A DNA stretch of 64,000 bases from Winogradskya consettensis (GCF_018332715.1 NZ_BOQP01000011.1:1-64000); one strand, 5' to 3'. Positions 44,752-53,764 are shown, numbered from the stretch's first letter. Notes: generated by a model from the sequence alone, not told the origin. A program made the numbers and translations.

Positions 44752-45770
44752 GCGGCGGCTCCGGAGACGGCGATGGTCGCGCCCGACTCGTCGTAGGCGA
44801 TCGTCGACGCCAGGCCCTCGGAGGCCAGCGCCGCACGCAGCCGGTGCACGTCGGCGCCGAAGCGCATGAGAGCTGAGGGCGACGACGAGGGCGCGGTGCA
44901 GCGCAGGGTTTGCGGGGATTGGACGTCCACGGCGTCGGACATTCCCGCGACCTCGATCGCCCGCTGGACGGACTCCTCGGACGCGGGACGGTCGGTGGCG
45001 GTGTCGGTGAGTGCTGCCGCGTCGCGCAATCCCGCGGCACGGGCCTCCGCGGTGCCGAGGGAGAACATGTCGCTGGCTGCGTCGCGGAGCAGGACAGCGG
45101 CGCCGGGGCCGGGGTCGTCCCGGGTGCCCGCGCCGGGGTAGCCGCGCACGACCGCGACCGGCACCTGGTCGCACTTGCCCTTGACGAGCTCGCCTGCGGC
45201 GGCCAGCTCGTCGATGACGGCGATCTGGGTGAGCTGGAGCTCGTTGCCGTATGGGTCGATCTCGCCGCGGTGGTCGCGGATGGGGTCGATGCCCGCCGCG
45301 CCGAGCGCCACGTCGGTCAGGCCGTTGCGCCAGGCCCGGCCCATGGTGTCGGAGACGATCACGCCGACGTGCAGGCCACGGGTCGCGAGGTCGGCTCGCA
45401 GGCGGCGGGCCGAGTCGTCGGGGGCGGCCGGCAGGAGGACGAGGTGGGTCTTGTCGACGTTGGAGGCGTCGATGCCCGCGGCGGCCATCACGAAGCCGTG
45501 GTGGGTCTGCACGATCGAGGTCGGGCCGCGGCGGGCGACCACGCGGCGGGTCTCGGAGTCGAGCACGCGGACCCGGGCGGCCTCGCGCTCCGGTCCGTCG
45601 GCGGGGACCTCGACCAGGCGGCCCTCCGCCTTGGAGACGATCTTGCTGGTCACGACGAGCACGTCGCCGTCACGCAGCCAGGGGGCGTTGCGGGTGATCA
45701 GCTCGGCGAGGTCGTCACCGGCCGTCACGTCGCCGATGCCCCGCACCGGCAGAACCTCGAGCCCCTCCAT
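44748..45770 (-). CDS. cofE: Coenzyme F420-0:L-glutamate ligase, without nitroreductase domain
   Basis: This 340-residue protein has a CofE/FbiB N-terminal catalytic domain of about 245 residues: VLVVTSKIVSKAEGRLVEV, GVIVSDTMGRAWRNGLTDVA and GAAGIDPIRDHRGEIDPYGN. It adds glutamates to F420-0 using GTP. Mycobacterial FbiB (448 residues) carries a second, FMN-binding nitroreductase-like domain; here only about 95 unrelated residues follow (ALMRFGADVHRLRAAL and so on). The start overlaps the cofD stop (TGATG). Confidence 0.9.
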   Translation of the reverse strand: MEGLEVLPVRGIGDVTAGDDLAELITRNAPWLRDGDVLVVTSKIVSKAEGRLVEVPADGPEREAARVRVLDSETRRVVARRGPTSIVQTHHGFVMAAAGIDASNVDKTHLVLLPAAPDDSARRLRADLATRGLHVGVIVSDTMGRAWRNGLTDVALGAAGIDPIRDHRGEIDPYGNELQLTQIAVIDELAAAGELVKGKCDQVPVAVVRGYPGAGTRDDPGPGAAVLLRDAASDMFSLGTAEARAAGLRDAAALTDTATDRPASEESVQRAIEVAGMSDAVDVQSPQTLRCTAPSSSPSALMRFGADVHRLRAALASEGLASTIAYDESGATIAVSGAAA

Positions 45771-46726
45771 CAGGCAACCCCCGCAAGATCCAGAGCGGCG
45801 GCGACCATCGAGGCCGTCGCCTCCTCACTCTTCATCCACAACGGAACTGCTTTTACACGTACGCCGGGAACGTCGGTCCCGTCATCCGTGGTGTCGACCA
45901 GCCAGCCGTCCAGCAGGCCCTCACCGGACCGGGCGCCGTAGAGCCCGCCCACGCCGGCCGCGCTGACCTCGACGCCCAGGGTGTCGAGGCACCGATCGGC
46001 CATGCCGCGCACGGGCGAGCCACCGATGATCGGCGAAACCCCGACAACGGGTGCCGGACCGTTCTTCACGGCGTCCCTGAGCTCCTGCACGGCGAGAATC
46101 GGCGCGACGGAAACCACAGGATTGCTGGGCGCCACGAGCACCACGTCGGCGGCGGCGATGGCCTCCAGCACCCCGGCGGCGGGCTTCGCGGCGTCCGCGC
46201 CCACGAAGACGAACCGGTGTGTCGGCACGTTCCCGCGGTAACGCACCCACCACTCCTGGAAGTGGATCGCCTTGCGCTCGTCCTCGACGTCGACGACCAC
46301 GTGGGTCTCGAGCCGGTCGTCGGTCGCCGGGATCATCGTGATCCCCGGCTGCCACCGCTCGCAGAGGGCGGCGGTGACCTGCGACAGGGGATAGCCGGCG
46401 CTGAGCATCGTGGTGCGTACGAGATGAGTGGCCGTGTCCTTGTCGCCGAGGCCGAACCACGTCGGCTCGGCACCGTATTTCGCGAGCTCCTCCTTGACCA
46501 CCCAGGTCTCACCGACGCGGCCCCAGCCGCGCTCGGGGTCCGCCGCGCCGCCCAGCGTGTACATCACACTGTCGAGGTCCGGACATATTTGCAGGCCGTG
46601 CATGCGAACGTCGTCACCGACGTTCACCACCGCCGTGACTTCGGCACCGATGCTCCGCGCATAAGCGCGCACGCCCACCAGGAAACGGGCGCCACCGATG
46701 CCCCCGGTCAGGACCACGATCCGCAT
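45770..46726 (-). CDS. cofD: 2-phospho-L-lactate / phosphoenolpyruvate transferase (F420 synthesis)
   Basis: This 318-residue CofD/FbiA protein starts VLTGGIGGARFLVGVRAYAR and contains VNVGDDVRMHGLQICPDLDS, LGDKDTATHLVRT and VAPSNPVVSVAPIL. It transfers the phosphoenolpyruvyl or phospholactyl moiety from the GDP-activated donor to FO, giving (dehydro-)F420-0. ATG at 46726 (MRIVV) is chosen because it begins the conserved sequence and AAGGA precedes it. It is the first gene of the cofD-cofE-NUDIX operon. FO comes from FbiC, encoded nearby at 49006. Confidence 0.92.
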   Translation of the reverse strand: MRIVVLTGGIGGARFLVGVRAYARSIGAEVTAVVNVGDDVRMHGLQICPDLDSVMYTLGGAADPERGWGRVGETWVVKEELAKYGAEPTWFGLGDKDTATHLVRTTMLSAGYPLSQVTAALCERWQPGITMIPATDDRLETHVVVDVEDERKAIHFQEWWVRYRGNVPTHRFVFVGADAAKPAAGVLEAIAAADVVLVAPSNPVVSVAPILAVQELRDAVKNGPAPVVGVSPIIGGSPVRGMADRCLDTLGVEVSAAGVGGLYGARSGEGLLDGWLVDTTDDGTDVPGVRVKAVPLWMKSEEATASMVAAALDLAGVA

Positions 46727-46842
46727 TCGTCCATCCTTGCGCACCGGAGCCCGGTTCGTGGCCCGTGGGTGGCGGGTGTGATGTGGCTATCGGGACTACG
46801 CTGAGTGCCCCTGCCCCGAATCCCCCATCCAGGAGAGCAGCT

Positions 46843-48102
46843 GTGACCAGTACGCCACAGCCCGGTTCGGCCCAGCCCGGCTCCGGCCCGGCCCAGCCCA
46901 GCCCGGGTCCGGAACAGCCCGGCTCGCCGCCCGCGCCGTCGGGTGCGGGCGCCCGGCCCGGCCGCCCGGTCAGCGAGCTGCTCCGCCCCCTGCGCGACCT
47001 CGCCGTGTACGCGCTGGTCGGCGCGCCCGCGGTCTGGCTCTTCGTAGCGATCATCCGGCTCATCCCCTCGGACGTGGGGCTGACCTTCCTCACCCGGGCG
47101 CAGAACAGCTTCTACAGCTTCGTCAACATCGAGCTGATCGTGATGCCGCTCGCAGCTGTCCTGCTCGCGCACCTGTTCCAGCCCCGGCACCCGCAGGCCC
47201 GGCTGGTGACGATCGTCGCCCTCGTCGAGTACGCCGTCGCCGGCTTCTTCGCCGTGGTCTTCGGCTTCCTGATCGCCATCGTGTCGATCGCGGGCAGCGC
47301 CATCCGGATCGCCTTCGAGGAGTTCCTGGTCCGGGCTGCGTGGCTCGCGGTGTTCGCGCTCGCGGCCTACGCGGTCTTCCTGATCTGGCGCAGTTTCTAC
47401 TACGCGCCGCGCCCCAAGCCGGTCACCGGTCCGGGTCAGTACGGCAACCCGCAGCAGGCGTGGGGTCTCCCGCCGCAGGGCCAGTCGCCGCAGGGCCAGC
47501 CGCCCTACGGCCCGCATGGTCAGCAGGGCTTCCCGTCCGGCCAGCCGGGCTACCCGCCCGCTCAGCCGGGTCAGCCCGGCTTCCCCCCGGACCCGCAGGG
47601 CTACCCAGGTCAGCAGGGCCACCCAGGTCAGCAGGGCCCGCAGGGTCACCCAGGTCAGCAGGGCCAGCCGGGCTACCCGGGTCAGCAGGGCCAGGCACCG
47701 TACGGTCAGGCACCCTACGGGCAGGCGCCTTATGGCCAAGCGCCCTACGGCCAGCCGGCCGCGTCCCCGCCGGACACGTGGGGTCAGCCGCAGCAGCCCG
47801 CCTGGGGTGGCCCGACCGGCCAGCAGCCCGTCGTCGCCCAGCCCCCGACATCAGGCCCGCCGGCCCAGCAGCATTCCGCGCCGCCGGCCCCTCCCGGCCC
47901 GTTCGCACCTCACCCGGGCCAGCCCCAGTCGGGTCAGCCCCAGTCGGGCCAGCCCCAGTCGGGCCAGGCCCAGTCGGGTCAGGCTCAGCAGGGCCAGCCG
48001 CAGCCGGGCGCTTTCTCTGAGCCGACCGAGGCATTCCGTACCCGCGCGCCCGAGCAGGACGAGCGCACCCAGATCGTCGGCGACGAGCCCCCGCGAAGCT
48101 GA
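46843..48102 (+). CDS. Membrane protein with Pro/Gln/Gly-rich tail
   Basis: This 419-residue protein has a Pro/Gly-rich N-terminus (about 45 residues), four membrane helices (VYALVGAPAVWLFVAIIRLI, IVMPLAAVLLAHLF, LVEYAVAGFFAVVFGFLIAI, WLAVFALAAYAVFLIWRSFY) and a long tail of repeating PGQQG, YGQAP and QSGQP motifs (about residues 190-400). It ends with an acidic RAPEQDERTQIVGDEP. Such Q/P/G-rich tails occur in actinobacterial membrane proteins of growth or secretion, but this one has no recognised domain. GTG at 46843 has AGGAG 7 bases upstream. It is divergent from cofD. Confidence 0.78.
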   Translation: MTSTPQPGSAQPGSGPAQPSPGPEQPGSPPAPSGAGARPGRPVSELLRPLRDLAVYALVGAPAVWLFVAIIRLIPSDVGLTFLTRAQNSFYSFVNIELIVMPLAAVLLAHLFQPRHPQARLVTIVALVEYAVAGFFAVVFGFLIAIVSIAGSAIRIAFEEFLVRAAWLAVFALAAYAVFLIWRSFYYAPRPKPVTGPGQYGNPQQAWGLPPQGQSPQGQPPYGPHGQQGFPSGQPGYPPAQPGQPGFPPDPQGYPGQQGHPGQQGPQGHPGQQGQPGYPGQQGQAPYGQAPYGQAPYGQAPYGQPAASPPDTWGQPQQPAWGGPTGQQPVVAQPPTSGPPAQQHSAPPAPPGPFAPHPGQPQSGQPQSGQPQSGQAQSGQAQQGQPQPGAFSEPTEAFRTRAPEQDERTQIVGDEPPRS

Positions 48103-48124
48103 ACGATGACCGCGGGCGCCGGGC

Positions 48125-48975
48125 TCACTCCCCGGCGTCCGCGGTGTCGGCCCTGAGGCGCAGCTCCTCGGCGTCCAGCACCGACTCGATCCTGCGCAGC
48201 ACGATGTCGTCGATCCTGCGTTCGTCGCGCAGGAGCACCACGACCCGGCGTTTTTCGCTGATCAGGGCGAGCCGGAGCGCGCGGTACTGCCCGCGGCGGT
48301 TGAGGCCGTCCGGCGCCGGGCCCGCCTCGGTCAGTTCGGTGCGGCGCTCCTCGACCTCGGAGCGGACGAGCGCGGTGATCTCCGGGTCGACGTCGAGCCG
48401 CTCGGCTTCGCCCGGGAGCAGTTGGAGTGCGGCTTCGACGGCGCGGCTTTCGGCGTACGCCATCTCGGTCTCGGAATTGTCTGTCGGTAGGTGTGCCCAG
48501 CGCAGCACAGCGGGCAACGTCAGGCCCTGCACGACGAGGGTGACCAGGATGACGCCGAACGTGACCACGATGATCAGGTCGCGCCCCGGAAACCGGCCCA
48601 GGCGTTCGGCTGACGGCCCCGGAAACCGATCCGGCGGGCCCGTTGCTGCGGGCGGCGGTCCAGCGCCCTGATCAGGCACGGCGTGGTGTTGAGCCAGACC
48701 AGCCGGGTGCCGATCACCGCGGCGGCGACGAGCAGGGCATCAACAACGGCAGTCCCCAACGGGTACGAGGTCAGGTCGTTGACGGCGCTGCGCAGCTCGA
48801 GCCCCACGAGGACGAACAGGGTGCCGTCGAGCAGGAACGTCGCGAGCTGCCAGAAAGCGCGTACCCGGATCCGCTCCTGCGCGGCGATCAGCAGCGTGCC
48901 GGCCTGGCTGATGTAGAGCCCGGCGACGACCACCGCGAGACCACAACCTGTAGCGCCGACGTCTCCATAGCGTCA
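48125..48975 (-). pseudogene. Na+/H+ antiporter (CPA1/NhaP type) remnant
   Basis: Two overlapping frames give antiporter sequence. One (48975 to about 48574) reads AGLYISQAGTLLIAAQERIR, then TRLVWLNTTPCLIRALDRRP and WAGFRGA. The other (about 48610 to 48125) resumes at GRFPGRDLIIVVTFGVILVT, then LVVQGLTLPAVLRWAHLP and a soluble tail. The segment normally between WAGFRGA and FPGRDL is lost, and the breakpoint sits in nearly identical GGTTTCCGGGGCG-like sequence. The N-terminal 250 or so residues are also missing. This is a doubly truncated gene. Confidence 0.82.
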
Positions 48976-49005
48976 GTTGACCTTATTTCGGCCTAGGCTG
49001 CACGG

Positions 49006-51510
49006 GTGGTAGCCGTGGAAACAACGCCGACCGAAGCAAGCATCCGCCGAGCGCTCAAGCGTGCCGCCGAGGGTAAGGCGATCGATCCCGAGGAGGCGGG
49101 TGCGCTGCTCGCGGCGCAGGGAGCCCAGTTCGACGAGCTGCTGACGATCGCCGGGGGCATCCGGGACGCGGGTCTGCGGGAGGCGGGACGGCCGGGCGTT
49201 GTCACGTACTCCAAGAAGGTCTTCATTCCGCTGACGCGGCTCTGCCGTGACCGATGCCACTACTGCACGTTCGCGACGGTCCCGCACAAGCTGCCCGCCG
49301 CTTTCCTGGAGCGCGACGAGGTGCTCGCCATCGCCCGCGAGGGTGCCGCGCAGGGCTGCAAGGAAGCGCTGTTCACGCTTGGTGACCGCCCCGAGGACCG
49401 CTGGCCCGCCGCGCGGCAGTGGCTCGACGAGCGCGGCTACGACTCCACCCTCGACTACGTGCGTGCCTGCGCCATCGCGGTGCTGGAGGAGACCGGCCTG
49501 CTGCCGCACCTCAACCCCGGCGTGCTGAGCTGGGACGATCTGCAACGGCTCAAGCCGGTCGCGCCGAGCATGGGCATGATGCTGGAGACCACCGCGACGC
49601 GGCTGTGGTCCGAGCCGGGTCAGCCGCACTACGCCTCGCCCGACAAGGAGCCCGCAGTCCGGCTCCGGGTCCTCGCCGACGCCGGCCGGGTCGGCGTCCC
49701 GTTCACCACCGGCATCCTGATCGGCATCGGGGAGAACAGGGCCGAGCGGGCCGACGCCATCTTCGCGATGCGTCGCGCCGCCCGCGAATACGGCCACATC
49801 CAGGAAGTCATCATCCAGAATTTCCGCGCCAAGCCGGACACGGCGATGCGTGGCATGCCCGACGCCGAGCTGCGCGAGCTCGCGGCGACCGTGGCGGTCT
49901 CCCGGATCATCATGGGCCCCCGCGCCCGGGTCCAGGCGCCGCCGAACCTCATCGACTCCGAGTACGACCTGCTGCTGCGCGCCGGCATCGACGACTGGGG
50001 CGGCGTCTCACCGGTGACCCCCGACCACGTCAACCCCGAGCGCCCCTGGCCGCAGATCGAGCAGCTCCGCGAGATGTCCGCCCGCTCGGGCTTCGAGCTC
50101 CGGGAACGCCTCACGATCTATCCCGAGTACGTTCGCCGCGGCGCCGAGGGCTGGCTCGATCCCCGCCTCGCCGCGCACGTGGCCGCGCTCGCCGACCCGT
50201 CCGGCCTGGCCCGCGAGGACGCCGTCCCGGTGGGTCTGCCCTGGCAGGAGCCCGACGACGCGTACGCGACGGGCCGCACCGACCTCTTCGCCACGATCGA
50301 CACCACGGGCCGCACCGAGGACCGCCGCGGCGACTTCGACTCGGTCTACGGCGACTGGTCGTCAGTGGCGTCCCACGTCAGCGTGGACACCGCCGGCCCC
50401 TCGCTTCCGACGGATGTCCTGGCCGGCCTGCGACTCGCCGCGTCGAACCCGGCGCAACTGCTGCTGCCGGAGCACGAGGACAAGGCGATGGCCCTGTTCA
50501 ATGCGGACGGCTCCGCCCTCGACGAGATCGCCCGCATCGCCGACGACCTGCGCCGGGACGTGAACGGCGACGACATCACGTACGTCGTCAACCGCAACAT
50601 CAACTTCTCGAACGTCTGCTACGTCGGCTGCCGCTTCTGCGCCTTCGCCCAGCGCGAGAAGGATGCGGACGCCTACCGCCTGTCGGTCTCGCAGGTCGCC
50701 GACCGGGCCCAGGAGGCCTGGCGGGACGGCGCCACCGAGGTCTGCATGCAGGGCGGGATCGACCCCAAACTGCCCATCACCGCGTACGCCGACCTGGTCC
50801 GCGCCGTGAAGGAGCGGGTGCCGGGGATGCACGTCCACGCGTACTCCCCGATGGAGATCGTCACGGGCGCCTCCAAGGCGGGTGTCTCCGTCCGCGACTG
50901 GCTCACCGAGCTGCGCGAGGCCGGCCTCGACACCATCCCCGGCACCGCCGCCGAGATCCTCGACGACGACGTCCGCTGGGTCCTCACCAAGGGCAAGCTC
51001 CCGGCGTCGACCTGGATCGACGTCGTCACGACGGCCCACCAGGTAGGAATCCGGTCGAGTTCCACCATGATGTACGGCCACGTCGACCACCCTCGCCAAT
51101 GGCTGAACCACTTCCGCGTCCTCGCCGGGATCCAGGACGTGACCGGCGGCTTCACCGAGTTCGTGGCTCTGCCGTTCATCCACACCAACGCCCCGATCTA
51201 CCTGGCGGGGATCGCGCGCCCGGGTCCCACCTGGCGCGAGAACAGGGTGGTCCACGCGATGGCCCGGATCCTGCTCCACGGCCGCATCGACAACATCCAG
51301 TGCTCGTGGGTGAAACTCGGCGACGAGGGCACCATCGCGATGCTGAACTCCGGCTGCAACGACCTGGGCGGCACCCTGATGGAGGAGACGATCTCCCGGA
51401 TGGCCGGATCCGAGAACGGCTCGGCCCGGACGGTCGCGGAGCTGAAGGAGCTCGCTGCCCGGGCCGGTCGTCCCTCGGCGGAACGGACCACTGTCTACAG
51501 CCGTCGCTGA
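49006..51510 (+). CDS. fbiC: FO synthase (CofG-CofH fusion), radical SAM
   Basis: This 834-residue protein has two radical-SAM domains. The N-terminal CofG half has C-x3-C-x2-C in [10 protein letters not shown] (about residue 76); the C-terminal CofH half has [10 protein letters not shown] (about residue 538). It makes 7,8-didemethyl-8-hydroxy-5-deazariboflavin (FO) from tyrosine and the flavin precursor 5-amino-6-ribitylaminouracil. FO is the acceptor for CofD, encoded 3 kb away on the other strand. Fused CofG-CofH (FbiC) is the actinobacterial form. GTG at 49006 is the longest start and GTG at 49015 is possible. Confidence 0.94.
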   Translation: MVAVETTPTEASIRRALKRAAEGKAIDPEEAGALLAAQGAQFDELLTIAGGIRDAGLREAGRPGVVTYSKKVFIPLTRLCRDRCHYCTFATVPHKLPAAFLERDEVLAIAREGAAQGCKEALFTLGDRPEDRWPAARQWLDERGYDSTLDYVRACAIAVLEETGLLPHLNPGVLSWDDLQRLKPVAPSMGMMLETTATRLWSEPGQPHYASPDKEPAVRLRVLADAGRVGVPFTTGILIGIGENRAERADAIFAMRRAAREYGHIQEVIIQNFRAKPDTAMRGMPDAELRELAATVAVSRIIMGPRARVQAPPNLIDSEYDLLLRAGIDDWGGVSPVTPDHVNPERPWPQIEQLREMSARSGFELRERLTIYPEYVRRGAEGWLDPRLAAHVAALADPSGLAREDAVPVGLPWQEPDDAYATGRTDLFATIDTTGRTEDRRGDFDSVYGDWSSVASHVSVDTAGPSLPTDVLAGLRLAASNPAQLLLPEHEDKAMALFNADGSALDEIARIADDLRRDVNGDDITYVVNRNINFSNVCYVGCRFCAFAQREKDADAYRLSVSQVADRAQEAWRDGATEVCMQGGIDPKLPITAYADLVRAVKERVPGMHVHAYSPMEIVTGASKAGVSVRDWLTELREAGLDTIPGTAAEILDDDVRWVLTKGKLPASTWIDVVTTAHQVGIRSSSTMMYGHVDHPRQWLNHFRVLAGIQDVTGGFTEFVALPFIHTNAPIYLAGIARPGPTWRENRVVHAMARILLHGRIDNIQCSWVKLGDEGTIAMLNSGCNDLGGTLMEETISRMAGSENGSARTVAELKELAARAGRPSAERTTVYSRR

Positions 51511-51821
51511 GCCGTGGTGCGCGCCGCTCCCGGGTCTGCTCGATCCCGGTGATCCACAAATCCCTGCCGTGATTCGGCGTGTCGGCAGGGTGGTCCGCGG
51601 GGGAGCGGACGCGAGTGGGTGTCGGATTTTGGCGCGGCTGCGGGTGTGCCTTACCACGGGTGGTCTCGGGAGGAGTGGTGGGTACATTACAAATTGGGGT
51701 AATTTGGACTAGACGCGCCGACTGAGCGTTACCTCGCGACCGCCCGGAGAGATAGGGCAGGAACGGGACCGTGAGGTGATGGCGGCGCCTCGTGGAAACG
51801 GGCCTATTTATCAGGTTCGGC

Positions 51822-51851
51822 TTGACGACGCACGTCTTACACGCGTGTAAT
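51822..51851 (+). promoter_or_regulatory. whiB promoter
   Basis: -35 TTGACG (51822-51827) and -10 TGTAAT (51846-51851) are separated by 18 bases; the -35 and -10 each match consensus at five of six positions. The predicted start near 51858 would give a leader of about 110 bases ahead of the AAAGGAGG ribosome-binding site. Confidence 0.55.
51837..51850. promoter_or_regulatory. Perfect palindrome TTACACGCGTGTAA overlapping the whiB -10
   Basis: The 14-base sequence is identical on both strands and covers the spacer and most of the -10. Its halves TTACAC/GTGTAA match BldD half-sites (TnACnC / GnGTnA), though with a two-base rather than one-base centre. BldD is known to target whiB in Streptomyces, so a BldD-like repressor is a reasonable candidate. 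Confidence 0.5.
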
Positions 51852-51968
51852 TTCGGTGGGGTTGCAGGAAAGGGGCGTCGCGAACCGCTCATTTCCTGCA
51901 AGAAACACGCCGCGTGCGTGGGGGGTCAGCGCTGGCATCGCTGCCGGCGCGGAAAAGGAGGCACGCCG

Positions 51969-52226
51969 ATGGAAGCGCAGGTAGAAGGGGTAGACCTGCT
52001 CGGGGACGCGCCCGAGTGGCAGGAGCGGGCGCTGTGTTCGCAGACGGATCCGGAAGCTTTCTTCCCGGAAAAAGGCGGCTCGACCCGCGAGGCGAAGCGA
52101 ATCTGCGGCCGCTGTGACGTCAAGGCCGAATGCCTTGAGTATGCACTCGGTCACGATGAGCGATTTGGAATCTGGGGCGGCCTCTCCGAACGGGAACGCC
52201 GCAAGCTCAAGCGCCGGGTTGCCTGA
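51969..52226 (+). CDS. whiB: WhiB-family iron-sulfur regulator (WhiB/WhiB2/WhmD class)
   Basis: This 85-residue protein has the four cluster-binding cysteines (ALCSQTDPEAFF, then CGRCDVKAECLEYAL), the GIWGG turn and a basic C-terminus (SERERRKLKRRVA). EKGGSTREAKRIC is characteristic of the WhiB/WhmD (WhiB2) class, which controls septation and sporulation with WhiA in streptomycetes and division in mycobacteria. ATG at 51969 has a perfect AAAGGAGG 7 bases upstream. Its place next to the metallopeptidase and DUF3499 genes matches the Rv3260c region. The [4Fe-4S] cluster makes redox or NO sensing possible. Confidence 0.92.
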   Translation: MEAQVEGVDLLGDAPEWQERALCSQTDPEAFFPEKGGSTREAKRICGRCDVKAECLEYALGHDERFGIWGGLSERERRKLKRRVA

Positions 52227-52676
52227 CCGATCTGGAAAACTCTCGTCCTGACGCTGGGGGGCCCATCGACGAGAGGCCGACAAGGCGAAAACAGCGCTGC
52301 TGCCGCGATCCGGCAGGGCAATCAGTACGTTTTTCCCACGATCGCCAGCTAGGCACGGCCGGAATCAGAAAGTCGCGAGCCCACGAGGTGGGGGCCTCAT
52401 GGGCCGGGCCGCGCGGTGCGGGCGACCTCAGGTAACAGCACGCCCGCCCCGAAATGCCGCTCTCCACTCGCGGCCCGGCGCGAAACCGAGTTCGCGCGGA
52501 ATCGCCCGGGCCTCGCGAGTCACCCCGCCATGCCACCCCGTCATGTCACCCAGCCATGCCACCCAGCCATGTCATGGCGCCGCGGTCCTCACCGAGCCGA
52601 GTGGCCCGCGGGATCAGGACAGTGGCCCGCGGGATCAGGACAGTGGCCCGCGGGATCAGGACAGTGGCCCGCTGGA
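52227..52676. other. 450-base repeat-bearing gap between whiB and the metallopeptidase-like gene
   Basis: No gene is supported. 52525-52575 holds a run of short CCATGCCACCC/TCATGTCACCC units of about 13 bases, and 52600-52683 holds four 21-base repeats (separate entry). The rest is GC-rich sequence without recognisable features. Confidence 0.6.
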
Positions 52677-52683
52677 TCAGGAC
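52600..52683. repeat. Four tandem 21-bp repeats running into a stop codon
   Basis: The unit AGTGGCCCGCGGGATCAGGAC occurs at 52600, 52621, 52642 and 52663 (the last with one change, CTGG for CGGG). The stop codon of the minus-strand gene (52677-52679) lies inside the last copy, so the array probably grew from the gene's own 3' end. Confidence 0.85.
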
Positions 52684-53162
52684 AGCTCGTCGGGATCCAT
52701 GCCGAGCAGGTTGGCGACCTGCTCGATGATCACGTCGTGGACGAGGTCGGCCAGGTCTTCGCGGTCCATGGCCCGGAATTCGAGGGGCCGGCGGTAGAGG
52801 ACGATCCGTGGCGGCAGCTCTTGGCGGCCGGGACGGCCGGGGAGCAGGCGGGCGAGGGGGACCTCGCCGTCCTCCAGGACATCCGAGTCGTAGACGTTGA
52901 GGTCCGGTGGGACGTCCTCGACGGCGAACTCGACGCCGGCCAGCTCCTTCGCGTAGCGGCGTTCGAGGCTTTCGACCGTGTCGAGGACGAGGTCGTCGAA
53001 GATCTCTGCCTTGGTGCGGGCGAGCGGGACGGTGGCCGGGACGAGCCGCCCACGCAGCCCGCGCCCGTGCCTGTCACGGCGGGCGGGACGGCCCGGTCCG
53101 GCTGCGCGCGCCGTGCGCCCCGGCTCGGAGCCGGACCGTTGGCGGTCGGGACTGGTAGTCAC
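52677..53162 (-). CDS. Metallopeptidase-like (zincin/DUF1025) family protein
   Basis: This 161-residue protein has a basic, Arg/Gly-rich N-terminus and a zincin-like fold region (FDDLVLDTVESLERRYAKEL, then PPRIVLYRRPLEF). The family's metal motif region here reads LVHDVIIEQVANLLG. A canonical H-E-x-x-H is not present, so peptidase activity is doubtful. The family is conserved next to whiB2 and DUF3499 in actinobacteria (Rv3259 position), which fits the present context. GTG/ATG choice: the start at 53162 gives a plausible but disordered N-terminus. Confidence 0.78.
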   Translation of the reverse strand: MTTSPDRQRSGSEPGRTARAAGPGRPARRDRHGRGLRGRLVPATVPLARTKAEIFDDLVLDTVESLERRYAKELAGVEFAVEDVPPDLNVYDSDVLEDGEVPLARLLPGRPGRQELPPRIVLYRRPLEFRAMDREDLADLVHDVIIEQVANLLGMDPDELS

Positions 53163-53349
53163 GCCGCCAGCCTAGCCCGCAAACGCCGCCGCCCGTGGTC
53201 AGGCTGTGTCGAGCGCGTTTCGAGTGCGGTAATTCGTCCCATTGGGGCGGCGTGTCGGGGCATCATGTCAAAATCGTGATGCATCGTTGGTCGGCGTGTC
53301 GCGGCTGCATCGGGCCCCGTGCGAGCGTGCTTAGAGATAACGTGCCGCC

Positions 53350-53715
53350 GTGAGGTCCCCACGGCGCTGCTCCCGTAACGGCTGTCCCCGACAGGCGGTC
53401 GCCACCCTGACCTACGTCTACAACGATTCGACGGCCGTGGTCGGCCCGCTGGCCGCTTTCGCGGAGCCGCACACGTACGACCTCTGCGAACCCCACGCCC
53501 GCAGCCTCACCGCCCCCCGAGGCTGGGATCTGGTCCGCCACGACGGTGACTTCGCCCCGCCGCCGCCCACCACGGACGACCTCGTGGCCCTCGCCGACGC
53601 CGTCCGCGAGGCAGCCCGCCCGGCCCCGCCGCCCCGCCCGGAGGAGCACGACAACCTCCCGGGCCACCAGACCGGCCGCCGCGGCCACCTCCGCGTCATT
53701 CCGCCTTCCCACTGA
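53350..53715 (+). CDS. DUF3499 family protein
   Basis: This 121-residue protein matches DUF3499: CSRNGCPRQAVATLTYVYND, then YDLCEPHARSLTAPRGWDLV. Two cysteine pairs (CSRNGC and CEPH) suggest a small zinc ribbon. The tail is Pro-rich and disordered. It corresponds by position to Rv3258c. Its function is unknown. GTG at 53350 is used, and the 187-base gap upstream presumably carries its promoter. Confidence 0.88.
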   Translation: MRSPRRCSRNGCPRQAVATLTYVYNDSTAVVGPLAAFAEPHTYDLCEPHARSLTAPRGWDLVRHDGDFAPPPPTTDDLVALADAVREAARPAPPPRPEEHDNLPGHQTGRRGHLRVIPPSH

Positions 53716-53718
53716 AAC

Positions 53719-53757
53719 GGGTCGGCCCCGGCCGTCATGGCCGGGGCGACGAACCCG
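53719..53757. terminator. Hairpin between convergent DUF3499 and deacetylase genes
   Basis: GCCCCGGCC (53725-53733) pairs with GGCCGGGGC (53739-53747) around the loop GTCAT, with CGGGT/ACCCG pairing outside. It lies 4 bases after one stop and 8 bases before the other, so it can serve both strands. Confidence 0.65.
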
Positions 53758-53764
53758 ATGTGGG

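Larger units (their letters stand above)
51511..51968 (+). other. 458-base leader and control region between fbiC and whiB
   Basis: No gene is seen. It contains an AT-rich patch with ATTAC...GTAAT half-sites (51686-51703), a well-formed promoter (51822-51851) overlapped by a 14-base palindrome, and a ~110-base transcribed leader ending in AAAGGAGG before the whiB ATG. Reading frames across the region have no recognisable product. Confidence 0.6.

Noticed and set aside
45175..45966. Ser/Arg/Thr-rich plus-strand frames opposite cofE and cofD
   Set aside because: Shadow frames; the minus-strand proteins are clearly conserved F420 enzymes with overlapping start and stop codons.
52600..52683. Possible CRISPR-like array
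   Set aside because: The 21-base copies are contiguous with no spacers, and there are no cas genes in the window.
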